From NCBI RefSeq assembly GCF_030159595.1, contig NZ_BSKJ01000003.1, positions 310,001 through 374,000 on the forward strand: a stretch of 64,000 bases of DNA, in the 5' to 3' direction. This document shows, in pieces, positions 33,689 through 41,467 of this stretch. The notes beneath the pieces were generated by a model. It worked only from the letters and a program-made list of their open reading frames with translations. It was not told the DNA's origin and did not search any database. Numbering within the stretch: the first letter of the stretch is position 1; each line of letters opens with the position of its first letter. The DNA comes from Pseudomonas putida. GTDB taxonomy: Bacteria; Pseudomonadota; Gammaproteobacteria; Pseudomonadales; Pseudomonadaceae. Made by a program: the position numbers and the translations under genes.

Positions 33689-34952
33689 CCAGGTCTTCGC
33701 GCTGATTGATTGCAACTCGTTCTACGCGAGCTGCGAGCGCGTGTTCCGGCCCGACCTGGCCAAGACGCCGATCATCGTGTTGAGCAACAACGACGGTTGC
33801 GTGATCGCCAGGTCGTACGATGCAAAGCCATTCGTGAAGATGGGCGAGCCGTACTTCCAGGCGAAGGACAAGCTGCGCCGCCATGGCGTCATGGCCTTCA
33901 GCAGTAATTACGCGCTGTACGGCGACATGAGTGAACGCGTCATGACTTTGATCGAATCAATGGTGCCTGCCACCGAAATCTACAGCATCGATGAATGCTT
34001 CGCTGACTTGTCCGGAGTACAGGAAAACCTAACCCAGTTCGGGCGGAAGCTGCGGTCCAGGATCTTCCAGTGCACCGGCATCCCCGTGGGAGTCGGTATA
34101 GCTGGCACGAAGACGCTCGCCAAGTTGGCCAACCACACGGCCAAGCGCCTGCAGGCGCAGACTGGCGGTGTGGTGGACATTACCGATCCGTTCAAGCGCG
34201 ATTGGGTGCTGCGCAATACCGAAGTGAAGGAAGTATGGGGTGTTGGCCGGCGGATGACTGCTCACCTCGAGGCAATGGGCATTCACACTGCGATGGATCT
34301 GGCCAAGGCTGATGTCTGGACCTTGCGACAGAAGTTCAGTGTGGTGGTCGAGAAGACTGCTCGCGAACTGGCTGGCACGCCGTGCTTGGAGCTTGACGAG
34401 GCCGAGCCCCCGAAACAGGAAATCTGCTGTAGCCGGATGTTCGGCAAGCGCCTCACTGAGCTGGAGCCCATCAAGCAGGCGGTGGCCACCTATGTTGGTC
34501 GGGCAGCAGAAAAGCTTCGGGCCCAGGGCTCAGTGTGCAAGCGCATGCGCGTGAGCATCCGCACCGGAATGTTTAACCCGGACGAGGCGCACCACGCTCA
34601 GGGTGCCCTGGTTGAACTGCCATATCCTACCTGCGACACGCTGCTGATGACTCGATTGGCCACAGAAGCGGTCGACCGCATCTTCAGGCCCGGATTTCGG
34701 TACAGCAAGGCAGAGGTGCTGCTGATGGAGTTGCGGCAACCAGGTGAGTTTTCAGAGGATTTGTTTGCGCTCAAGCAATCGGCTGCATGTGACCGACTGA
34801 TGCAGGTGATGGATGACATCAACGAGCGCTGGGGGAGGGGGACTATGCGGGCCGCCAGCGTGCCGACCACGCCGGACTGGGGAATGAGGAGGGAGATGAT
34901 GAGCCAATCCTATACGACGCGGGTTGATCAACTGTGGACGGTCAAGTGTTGA
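33678..34952 (+). CDS. umuC: UmuC-like (RulB-type) Y-family DNA polymerase V subunit
   Basis: A 424-aa Y-family polymerase. Catalytic acidic residues are in [14 protein letters not shown] and [11 protein letters not shown]. The finger/palm motif [13 protein letters not shown] is present, as are the thumb and little-finger regions and the UmuC C-terminal extension. It performs translesion synthesis with UmuD'. It overlaps umuD and shares its LexA-controlled promoter. The length is full for the family (E. coli UmuC is 422 aa). Confidence 0.93.
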   Translation: MRSDQVFALIDCNSFYASCERVFRPDLAKTPIIVLSNNDGCVIARSYDAKPFVKMGEPYFQAKDKLRRHGVMAFSSNYALYGDMSERVMTLIESMVPATEIYSIDECFADLSGVQENLTQFGRKLRSRIFQCTGIPVGVGIAGTKTLAKLANHTAKRLQAQTGGVVDITDPFKRDWVLRNTEVKEVWGVGRRMTAHLEAMGIHTAMDLAKADVWTLRQKFSVVVEKTARELAGTPCLELDEAEPPKQEICCSRMFGKRLTELEPIKQAVATYVGRAAEKLRAQGSVCKRMRVSIRTGMFNPDEAHHAQGALVELPYPTCDTLLMTRLATEAVDRIFRPGFRYSKAEVLLMELRQPGEFSEDLFALKQSAACDRLMQVMDDINERWGRGTMRAASVPTTPDWGMRREMMSQSYTTRVDQLWTVKC

Positions 34953-35182
34953 GCCTGCCAGTGGCCTGGTTGGCCGAACCCAATGACCAGTCGGCATTAG
35001 TGGCGGATCCCGACGAGCGGGCGGCTGTGCTTGCCGAGCTCGCGATTTCCGCGCACAGACGCAGCGACATTGATGCAGACCAACTCGTCGACATGCTGGA
35101 GTTTGCCGAGTCTGCGCGGCTATGGGCGCTTGAGAGCGAGGTGGGCGGCCACCTCTATAATGATCTGTCGCTACAAGCGTGA
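34934..35182 (+). CDS. Hypothetical protein coupled to umuC
   Basis: An 82-aa acidic helical protein ([19 protein letters not shown]...[22 protein letters not shown]). GTG 34934 overlaps the umuC stop by 19 bp, suggesting coupled, SOS-induced expression. The family is unknown. TTG codons slightly downstream are alternative starts. Confidence 0.5.
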   Translation: MDGQVLSLPVAWLAEPNDQSALVADPDERAAVLAELAISAHRRSDIDADQLVDMLEFAESARLWALESEVGGHLYNDLSLQA

Positions 35183-35188
35183 TTCATG

Positions 35189-35956
35189 TCACCACAATAG
35201 ATGCTGGATGGATGGAAAGATCGGTTCGGAAAACTTCACCATTTCATCTACGGTTTGCACGACAAGTCGGTCGATAGGTCTGTTCTCAGTTGGAGGCCAC
35301 AGCCGTTCGGCCAACATATCCCGGGAACCGACTTCAACCAGAAGTTTCGAGATGGTGGCTTGAGATTTGGCTCCCAACACGTAGAAAACAGCGCGGCCTA
35401 TGCTCAAGGTATAGAGGTAGAAAGGCATCTCTGGTGCTGACGGGACATTTCCCCGCAGGTACCTCATGAAGCTGTTGTGGCTGAATCCACTCTGACAAAG
35501 CCAGACATAGGTAAGCGGGGGAGGGTCTTGGCTGTTCCGCAGGTGAGGAAAATGCTCATCCGGAAAACCAGGCAGGGCATCCCTGTGAAGAAGTGAATAG
35601 ACGCCCGCTGTCTTGACTGCCCAGCGAGCTAGTGCCAATCGCCCATTTTGGGGCGGACTGATCGTTCTTCCGTGCAGTAGATCCAAGAGGTTGTGCTCGA
35701 CCTCATCCTCAAGAGCGTTCATCCAGCTCTCATTGCATTGCTTGCAGACAGAGTTAACGGTTCGATCAAACGGCCCTTGTGGAATCCGGCGCCTAGTCAG
35801 CGATACCGTTCCGTCGGGTTTGGAAACTCTGTTCGCCCATTCAACACTTTTCTCAATCGGCGGGAAGGTTTCGTTTAGTTTGTCACGCAGGACATGTTCA
35901 TTACTGAACTTTATGTCAGGCGGCGATCTGAGGCAGAAGGGACAAGCATTAGGCAT
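35189..35956 (-). CDS. HNH-type endonuclease-like protein
   Basis: A 255-aa protein with an N-terminal treble-clef/HNH-like signature: CPFC (residues 5-8), FSNEHVLRD and VCKQCNESWMNALED. Two Cys pairs, a His and Asn are arranged as in HNH nucleases of the HNH_5/defence type. The remaining about 170 residues are unassigned. It is a single gene at the right end of the prophage, opposing the umuDC operon. Phage or plasmid restriction is a plausible role but not shown by the sequence. Confidence 0.65.
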   Translation of the reverse strand: MPNACPFCLRSPPDIKFSNEHVLRDKLNETFPPIEKSVEWANRVSKPDGTVSLTRRRIPQGPFDRTVNSVCKQCNESWMNALEDEVEHNLLDLLHGRTISPPQNGRLALARWAVKTAGVYSLLHRDALPGFPDEHFPHLRNSQDPPPLTYVWLCQSGFSHNSFMRYLRGNVPSAPEMPFYLYTLSIGRAVFYVLGAKSQATISKLLVEVGSRDMLAERLWPPTENRPIDRLVVQTVDEMVKFSEPIFPSIQHLLW

Positions 35957-36191
35957 TAGAGGGGCCGTCCGGATCGGGGGTGTCAGAAATCAAGCCAGCG
36001 TAGGATAGACCCATAGGTACGCAAGCTGTAAGTACTGATTGGCGATACCAATTCTGATACCACTGACTGGGGAATGAGGGGGGGGTGGGGCGTTTGAACC
36101 AATGAAATCAACCCCTTGTCACCGCTAAACACCCCCTAAAAAACTGCATGGTGATGTTGGCGGTAAGGATGAGGATAGGTCGCGAAAACTG

Positions 36192-36207
36192 CTGTATGTA
36201 TGTACAG
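36192..36207. promoter_or_regulatory. LexA box at start of repeated module A
   Basis: CTGTATGTATGTACAG fits CTGT-N8-ACAG. No recognised gene starts directly downstream on either strand. Confidence 0.75.
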
Positions 36208-36320
36208 ACAGCTCGTACCAATTTTTGTACCAATGGCTGTGTTTTCCAGTGGGGAGCAGTGTGACGGGATGGGCTGGAGGGCCCGTAAACACGGGCTTTC
36301 CTCCCTCTCGAAAACTCGTC
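36199..36320 (+). repeat. Repeated module, copy A
   Basis: About 120 bp similar to 47010-47140 in the same orientation, with shared blocks GCTCGTACC, TTTTTGTACCA, GGCTGTGTTTT and AAACTCG. I cannot tell a real gene here: short frames exist on both strands and differ between copies. Confidence 0.6.
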
Positions 36321-36476
36321 AAACCCCAAAAAACATCTGTGGAGTATGGCCCAAACGCTGTCGAATGCCTTATGACTAAAGGGCGCAAGGTGAAGGAAAT
36401 TTAATCCTGTACCCATTACGCTCGTTTCCAGCTTCGCCAGTTCAGCCCAGTCGTTGGCGGAATTCAACCACTTGGC

Positions 36477-36587
36477 GTAGGTCGTCACGAGCATCGCGAT
36501 CAGCGCGGCTTCTGACAGTATGGGCAACAACGTGGCCGCTGCGAACGCCGCCAGAAACAGCCTAAGGTAGCCGGTGAGTTCGAACAC
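36477..36587 (-). pseudogene. Truncated yqaA-like membrane protein gene
   Basis: GTG 36587 lies 4 bp after the metal-regulator stop and starts MFELTGYLRLFLAAFAAATLLPILSEAALIAML. This is the opening of YqaA-family (DedA-related) membrane proteins of about 140-200 aa. After about 37 codons similarity ends; the frame runs on to 36108 through unrelated DNA, including module A. It seems to be the second gene of the regulator operon, cut by the event that joined prophage and metal island. Confidence 0.6.
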
Positions 36588-36591
36588 AGCC

Positions 36592-36909
36592 CTACAGGTA
36601 CTTGGTGATTTGCTTGAATTCGTCGAGGGCTGAACGATCGCCCTTGCTTAAGGCCGCAACCGAATCTTCCAGGCAATGGTCGATATGGTCCTGAATGAGT
36701 GTGCGCTTGGCCTGGCAAACCGCCTTTTCAACCGCATGCAGTTGCTGGGCAATGTCTACACACTCACGTCCGCCCTCGATCATGGCGATGATGCTGCGCA
36801 GATGACCGTCTGCCCGTTTCAGGCGCTTGATGATCGCCTCATGGCTCTGGTGAGTATGGGCATGACCCTGCTCGGCATCGTGTTGGTGATCATGGGAGTG
36901 ATCGGACAT
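36592..36909 (-). CDS. CsoR/RcnR-family metal-responsive repressor
   Basis: A 105-aa member of the all-helical CsoR/RcnR repressor family. The His-rich N-terminus (DHSHDHQHDAEQGHAHTHQSH) precedes the core. Ligand positions Cys50 (GRECVD), His75 and His78/Cys79 (DHIDHCLED) are all present. A His-rich start suggests nickel/cobalt rather than copper. Metal binding releases the repressor from poly-G/poly-C operators; two such palindromes occur in the island (36951 and 40401). It is divergent from the efflux-associated operon. Confidence 0.88.
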   Translation of the reverse strand: MSDHSHDHQHDAEQGHAHTHQSHEAIIKRLKRADGHLRSIIAMIEGGRECVDIAQQLHAVEKAVCQAKRTLIQDHIDHCLEDSVAALSKGDRSALDEFKQITKYL

Positions 36910-36950
36910 ATCTTGAGTCTCTGTCGGCGATACATTACGCTGGCGATGCT

Positions 36951-36968
36951 ATCCCCCCCGGGGGGTTA
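36951..36968. promoter_or_regulatory. CsoR/RcnR-type operator 1
   Basis: AT followed by C7 and G6 and then TTA, a poly-C/poly-G palindrome between the regulator and the divergent operon. It matches the operator class of RcnR/CsoR proteins. Confidence 0.78.
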
Positions 36969-37015
36969 GGTCAAACGTGCAGCTTTGCTGTTGGATCAGC
37001 CTCATAGGCACCTGG

Positions 37016-37375
37016 ATGTCTCGTCGTTTCCTGTCATCGACCATGATCGTGGCTTTGGCTATGGCCTTTATGCTGGCCTGGACGGGGCACGCCTATTCGT
37101 TGGCAGTACCGCCTCAAGCCGCTGCTCAAGAGGCCTCGGCCTTGAAGCATGGGCATGACCACAGCAAGGACTCGTGGAGCTGCACGCACTGCGCTGACCA
37201 CTACCACGCGCCGCTCACGCCCGACCATCAGCACGAGACGCCTCAGCTTTCTTCTACCGTGCAGCTAATGCCGATCTTCGGCCCGCCCACGCCGTTGGCC
37301 TGGTCAGGCGACTCGTTACCACACCCGCCAATCTTCCGGATCGAACGTCCACCTCGTCCTGCTTTTGCTTCCTGA
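37016..37375 (+). CDS. His/Cys-rich periplasmic metal-binding protein
   Basis: A 119-aa protein with signal peptide or TM anchor (STMIVALAMAFMLAWTGHAYS) and a metal-binding centre KHGHDHSKDSWSCTHCADHYH. CxxC and clustered His point to nickel, cobalt or zinc binding in the periplasm. It is the first gene of the operon reading away from operator 1. ATG 37016 gives a clean signal sequence; GTG 36977 is an alternative with a better ribosome site. I do not recognise a named family. Confidence 0.65.
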   Translation: MSRRFLSSTMIVALAMAFMLAWTGHAYSLAVPPQAAAQEASALKHGHDHSKDSWSCTHCADHYHAPLTPDHQHETPQLSSTVQLMPIFGPPTPLAWSGDSLPHPPIFRIERPPRPAFAS

Positions 37376-37421
37376 CCCTGGCCGCTTTGCGGCTCTTGAT
37401 CACTGCAAAAAGGATTGAACC

Positions 37422-38159
37422 ATGCGTTTACACTCCATTCCGGGTGGGAGCTTGCTCGCCGTGCGCGCACGCCATCCTATCTTCCTCGTGCTCCTGTTCG
37501 TCGCGTCATTGCTCATCGGCATGCCTGAAGCATTGGCACACGCCGTAGCGGAAGGCGACAAGGGATTCATCCAGGAAAGTTCTGGAGTCATGCTGATCCC
37601 GTTCATCTACATGGGCGCCAAGCACATGATGACGGGCTATGACCACCTGCTGTTCCTGTTCGGCGTCATCTTCTTCCTCTACCGCCTCAAGGACGTGGGC
37701 CTCTACGTCACGCTGTTTGCTGTCGGGCATTCGATCACGCTGCTGTTTGGCGTGCTCACGGAGATCAGCATCAGCTCCTACATCATCGACGCGATCATCG
37801 GTTTCTCGGTGGTCTACAAGGCGATGGATAACCTGGGTGCCTTCAAGCGCTGGTTCAGTTACCAGCCGAACACCAAAGCCGCGACGCTCGCCTTCGGCCT
37901 GCTGCATGGCTTTGGCTTGGCAACAAAGATCCAGGAGTACGAAATCTCGGCCGACGGTCTGATCCCCAACCTCATTGCTTTCAATATCGGGGTTGAGATC
38001 GGTCAACTGCTCGCGCTGAGCGCCATCCTGATCGTGATGGGCTTCTGGAGAAGAATCGGTGGTTTCTGGCGTCACGCCTATACCGCCAACGTTGCCATGA
38101 TGAGTGCCGGTTTCCTGCTGATGGGTTACCAGCTGACCGGCCTGATTGTTACCGCTTGA
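37422..38159 (+). CDS. HupE/UreJ-like membrane protein
   Basis: A 245-aa protein with signal-like N-terminus and about six further membrane segments. Family motifs are MMTGYDHLLFLFGV (His/Asp in a membrane helix), FAVGHSITLLFG and FNIGVEIGQL. HupE/UreJ proteins are linked to nickel or cobalt uptake or handling. Here it sits in a metal-inducible resistance operon, so a permease role with the periplasmic His-rich protein is inferred. Its stop lies 12 bp before the next ATG. Confidence 0.85.
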   Translation: MRLHSIPGGSLLAVRARHPIFLVLLFVASLLIGMPEALAHAVAEGDKGFIQESSGVMLIPFIYMGAKHMMTGYDHLLFLFGVIFFLYRLKDVGLYVTLFAVGHSITLLFGVLTEISISSYIIDAIIGFSVVYKAMDNLGAFKRWFSYQPNTKAATLAFGLLHGFGLATKIQEYEISADGLIPNLIAFNIGVEIGQLLALSAILIVMGFWRRIGGFWRHAYTANVAMMSAGFLLMGYQLTGLIVTA

Positions 38160-38170
38160 GGATTCTGAAC

Positions 38171-38815
38171 ATGTTCAACTCTCCACTTCCTTCGGCAAGC
38201 GAACTGCCGAGCAGCCGTCAGCTCATCCGATCGACCGCAATCGCGTTCGCGGTCGCGATGGGGCTTCTGGTCACCGTGGTCATGCCGTCGGAGTATGCCG
38301 TCGACCCAACTGGCCTGGGCCGAGCCATGGGGCTTACCCAGATGGGCGAGATCAAGATCTCCCTCGCACAAGAGGCCTTGGCCGATGAGGCTGCTACAAA
38401 AGCACCTGCACCTGCTACGCCGGCTCCCTCAGCTGCTCCCGCCCCGGTACCACCAGTTGCAGCGGTGCAGCCTGCCAAGCTAGCAGTGCTGCCAGCGGCA
38501 AAAAACGATGAGGTCAGTTTGACCCTCGAGCCCGGCGAAGGGCGCGAGATCAAGCTCGAAATGCGTAAGGGAACTGTCGTTACCTATGAGTGGAATGCTT
38601 CGGGGCCGGTTAACCACGACACCCACGGCGAAACCTATGACGCGGCCCAGGGCGACTTCCACAGCTACAGCAAGGGTCGCCAGGTGAAGGGTGACAAGGG
38701 TGAGCTGACCGCCCTGTTCGACGGTACCCATGGCTGGTTCTGGCGTAACCGTACCTCGGGCAACGTCACCATCGTGCTGAACACGACTGGCGACTACCTC
38801 AACCTCAAGAAATGA
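38171..38815 (+). CDS. Membrane-anchored beta-domain protein in metal operon
   Basis: A 214-aa protein with one N-terminal TM segment (STAIAFAVAMGLLVTVVM). An Ala/Pro-rich linker of about 50 residues precedes a periplasmic beta-rich domain (VSLTLEPGEGREIKLEMRKGTVVTYEW...GTHGWFWRNRTSGNVTIVLNTTGDY). Such transmembrane anchor proteins accompany HupE homologues in resistance clusters. The function is unknown; His residues near NHDTHGE might bind metal. ATG 38171 has TGAGG upstream. Confidence 0.7.
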   Translation: MFNSPLPSASELPSSRQLIRSTAIAFAVAMGLLVTVVMPSEYAVDPTGLGRAMGLTQMGEIKISLAQEALADEAATKAPAPATPAPSAAPAPVPPVAAVQPAKLAVLPAAKNDEVSLTLEPGEGREIKLEMRKGTVVTYEWNASGPVNHDTHGETYDAAQGDFHSYSKGRQVKGDKGELTALFDGTHGWFWRNRTSGNVTIVLNTTGDYLNLKK

Positions 38816-38882
38816 AAACAGGTCAGGGCTCGCTTGGTGCGAGCCTTGATCCCTTTCACGACACCTCTGTGGAATCTACGAA

Positions 38883-39005
38883 ATGTCTACCAAACTGCTG
38901 CGCTCACTTGCGATAGTCGGACTGTTCAGCCTGCTCGTCGCTTGTGGCGATGCCGAGCCTGAGATCTCGAACGACAACGCGGGCCATGGGCACGCCCACG
39001 ACTGA
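38883..39005 (+). CDS. 40-aa His-rich lipoprotein
   Basis: A short ORF with a textbook lipoprotein signal (SLAIVGLFSLLVAC, Cys21) and a mature tail of only 20 residues ending NDNAGHGHAHD. It is the last gene of the metal operon and ends 25 bp before the convergent efflux gene. Although tiny, the lipobox and His tail make it convincing as a surface or periplasmic metal-binding lipopeptide. Confidence 0.65.
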   Translation: MSTKLLRSLAIVGLFSLLVACGDAEPEISNDNAGHGHAHD

Positions 39006-39030
39006 TGACCCAACCAGAGCCAGGGACGGC

Positions 39031-40335
39031 TCATCGCCGAGGCCACCTCCGATGGTGCTCATCGATGACAAACGAATGAGCGTGAGATTTGCCACCCGCG
39101 ACATGAGGATGGTCATCAGATAGATCGTCGTGCTGATGCGCCACAACCTCATGATCGTAATCAGGATGCCAAATCCACTTGCTCAGTACCCATGCAACCC
39201 CAGCGAGCAGACCTAGACCGACGAACGCAGCGGTGAGGTTGACGCTGGCTCCCAGCCACCCGGCCAACGGGTAGGTAATCAGCCAACAGGCATGCGACAG
39301 GGCAAACTGAGCAGCGAACAACGCTGGTCTATCCTGGGCCGAAGACGACCGACGCAAGATCCGCCCCGATGGCGTTTGTGCCAAGGAATATCCAGCGCCC
39401 AGCACCACCCACAGAGCGACCAGGGCCGAATAGCTGGAGACGAAGGCCCCAACCAACAATCCGGCCAACAGAACCGCACCGCCGGCAAGCATGGCCTTAC
39501 GATCATCGAGGCGCTCCAGAAGTCGCGGAAGCAGCAGCGCCACCACCATCGAGCCTCCTCCGAAGGCCATCAACGCCATGGCCATCGCGCTCTGATTCAG
39601 CCCAAGCTTCGCCTGAACCAGCACGACCGTATTCACGATCACCATCGCGCTGGCTGCAGCAATGGCCAGGTTCAGGGCCAGCAGGCCGCGCAGGCGCGGG
39701 GTATGCAGGAATATCCGCAGGCCTTTTGTCGTGCGCTCGTAGATGCTCCGTTTGGGCCCGCGAACGACTACCGGCAATACTGCTGAAACCACCATGGCCG
39801 CTGACACGAGAAAACCCACGACGGTGCCCCCGAACAGGCTGTGAAAGCTGACCACGGTCAACAGGGCTGCCGCGAGCATCGGGCTGATAACGCTCTCTAG
39901 GTCATAAGCCAGGCGCGAAAGTGATAGCGCCCGGGTGTACTCACGCTCGTCAGGGAGGATGTCGGGGATGGTGGCCTGAAACGTTGGGGTAAACGCGGCA
40001 GATGCAGACTGCAGCACGAAAATCAGCACATAGACCTGCCAGATTTCGGTTACAAATGGGAGCGACAGCGCCACGGCTGCCCTGACCAGGTCGAGGGAGA
40101 CCAGCATGGCTTTTCTGGGCAGGTGTTCGGCAAACGCACCGGCAATCGGCGCCACACCAATGTAGGCCACCATCTTGATCGCGAGCGCAGTACCCAGGAC
40201 GGCGCCGGCCTGTGCGCCGGCCAGATCATAGGCCAGCAGACCAAGCGCCACGGTCGCCAGGCCGGTGCCGATCAAGGCAATCACCTGAGCAATAAACAGG
40301 TGCCTGTAAGTGCGGTTTTTCAGGACAGATAACAT
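39031..40335 (-). CDS. NreB/NrsD-like nickel/cobalt efflux MFS transporter
   Basis: A 434-aa major facilitator protein with 12 predicted helices. Its His-rich cytoplasmic C-terminus (HPDYDHEVVAHQHDDLSDDHPHVAGGKSHAHS...DEHHRR) is the hallmark of NreB/NrsD-type nickel exporters. It should pump Ni2+ (or Co2+) out of the cytoplasm. AGAGG precedes the ATG at 40335. Operator 2 (40401) lies upstream, placing it under the same CsoR/RcnR-type repressor as the divergent operon. Confidence 0.85.
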   Translation of the reverse strand: MLSVLKNRTYRHLFIAQVIALIGTGLATVALGLLAYDLAGAQAGAVLGTALAIKMVAYIGVAPIAGAFAEHLPRKAMLVSLDLVRAAVALSLPFVTEIWQVYVLIFVLQSASAAFTPTFQATIPDILPDEREYTRALSLSRLAYDLESVISPMLAAALLTVVSFHSLFGGTVVGFLVSAAMVVSAVLPVVVRGPKRSIYERTTKGLRIFLHTPRLRGLLALNLAIAAASAMVIVNTVVLVQAKLGLNQSAMAMALMAFGGGSMVVALLLPRLLERLDDRKAMLAGGAVLLAGLLVGAFVSSYSALVALWVVLGAGYSLAQTPSGRILRRSSSAQDRPALFAAQFALSHACWLITYPLAGWLGASVNLTAAFVGLGLLAGVAWVLSKWIWHPDYDHEVVAHQHDDLSDDHPHVAGGKSHAHSFVIDEHHRRWPRR

Positions 40336-40400
40336 GGCACCTCTATGCGCGGCTGGAGGCGATCTCTATCGCCTGGACCTCATCAGATCGACAACAGCGT

Positions 40401-40417
40401 ATCCCCCCTGGGGGGAT
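40401..40417. promoter_or_regulatory. CsoR/RcnR-type operator 2
   Basis: ATCCCCCCTGGGGGGAT is a perfect 17-bp palindrome upstream of the MFS gene and the same class as operator 1. Confidence 0.82.
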
Positions 40418-40487
40418 ATGGTCAACGCGATTCCATGCTGTTCAGCACGCTCAATGAATACCCGTTGCGTTTGGCTAGATTTAGCTT

Positions 40488-40507
40488 AATGTAGATGTAG
40501 ATACATT
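40488..40507. promoter_or_regulatory. Candidate ChrB operator
   Basis: The inverted repeat AATGTA-N8-TACATT lies 18 bp before the chrB ATG. It is a candidate autoregulatory site for chromate-responsive ChrB. Confidence 0.55.
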
Positions 40508-40525
40508 TTACGTTGAGTCTTCTAC

Positions 40526-41467
40526 ATGATTGATTGGTCGCTACTGATCCTTGGGCTGCCGACGGCCAATGCCACCGAGCGTATGCGCGCCTGGAGAACC
40601 CTAAAGGCCTCTGGTGCAGCTGCGCTGCGGGATGGTGTGTACCTGTTGCCGGAAAAAAGCGTGGGCCGCGAAACGTTCGAAGCCGTGGAGCGAGATGTGC
40701 AGGCCATCAACGGCACGGCATTTCTGCTATCGCTGCCTGAACGCGAGGAGCGCTTCAGTGGGCTATTCGACAGAAGCGATGAGTACGCCAAGCTGATGGA
40801 GGAAATTGCAGGCTGCCGAGCTGACCTGTCCCCGGATAATGCGCTGCAGACAGCCCGGCAGGTGCGCAAGCTCAGGAAGGCCTTCGGTCAGTTGGCGGCG
40901 ATCGACTTCTTCCCTGGCGTGCTCAAGATCCAAGCCGACTCGGCCCTGCAGGAGCTTGAGACCGCGATTGGTCGTGCACTGTCCTTTGATGAGCCGAGTG
41001 CGCACGATGAGGCCATCAACCAGCTGGAGCGCAGCGAATACCAAGGTCGCCGATGGGCAACGCGAAAACGCCCGTGGGTGGATCGGTTGGCATGTGCCTG
41101 GCTGATCCGTCGCTTCATCGATGCCGACGCCCAATTCATTTGGTTGGACAGTCCCAGCGACTGCCCAAGCGATGCGCTCGGCTTTGATTTTGATGGGGCC
41201 CGGTTCAGCCACGTTGGCCTGCGGGTTTCCTTCGAAACCCTCATCGAGAGCTTTGCCCTTCAGCAGCCAGGCATGGCACGTCTGGCAGGCGTCATCCACT
41301 ACCTGGATGTAGGGGGCAACCAACCTTCCGAAGCACCAGGTATCGAGCGTGTCCTCGCCGGCTTGAGAGAGAGCATCGGCGATGACGATCAACTGACAAT
41401 GGTCGCCGGAGGCATCTTCGATGGCCTGCTGACGGCTTTCGCAAGTGAGGAAGCCCAAAATGGTTGA
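40526..41467 (+). CDS. chrB: Chromate resistance regulator ChrB
   Basis: A 313-aa ChrB-type protein: N-terminal winged-helix-like domain (WSLLILGLPTANATERMRAWRTLKASGAAALRDGVYLLP) and the conserved C-terminal ChrB domain (WATRKRPWVDRLACAWLIRRFIDADAQFIWL, FDFDGARFSHVG). ChrB senses chromate and controls the exporter gene chrA. It overlaps chrA by 8 bp, so the two are co-translated. A palindrome sits just upstream. Confidence 0.92.
   Translation: MIDWSLLILGLPTANATERMRAWRTLKASGAAALRDGVYLLPEKSVGRETFEAVERDVQAINGTAFLLSLPEREERFSGLFDRSDEYAKLMEEIAGCRADLSPDNALQTARQVRKLRKAFGQLAAIDFFPGVLKIQADSALQELETAIGRALSFDEPSAHDEAINQLERSEYQGRRWATRKRPWVDRLACAWLIRRFIDADAQFIWLDSPSDCPSDALGFDFDGARFSHVGLRVSFETLIESFALQQPGMARLAGVIHYLDVGGNQPSEAPGIERVLAGLRESIGDDDQLTMVAGGIFDGLLTAFASEEAQNG

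Noticed and set aside
36066..36080. A 15-bp identity (GACTGGGGAATGAGG) with the 3' end of umuC near 34873, suggesting an att core or umuC remnant
   Set aside because: Similarity does not extend on either side, and a 15-mer match is expected by chance in a window this size.
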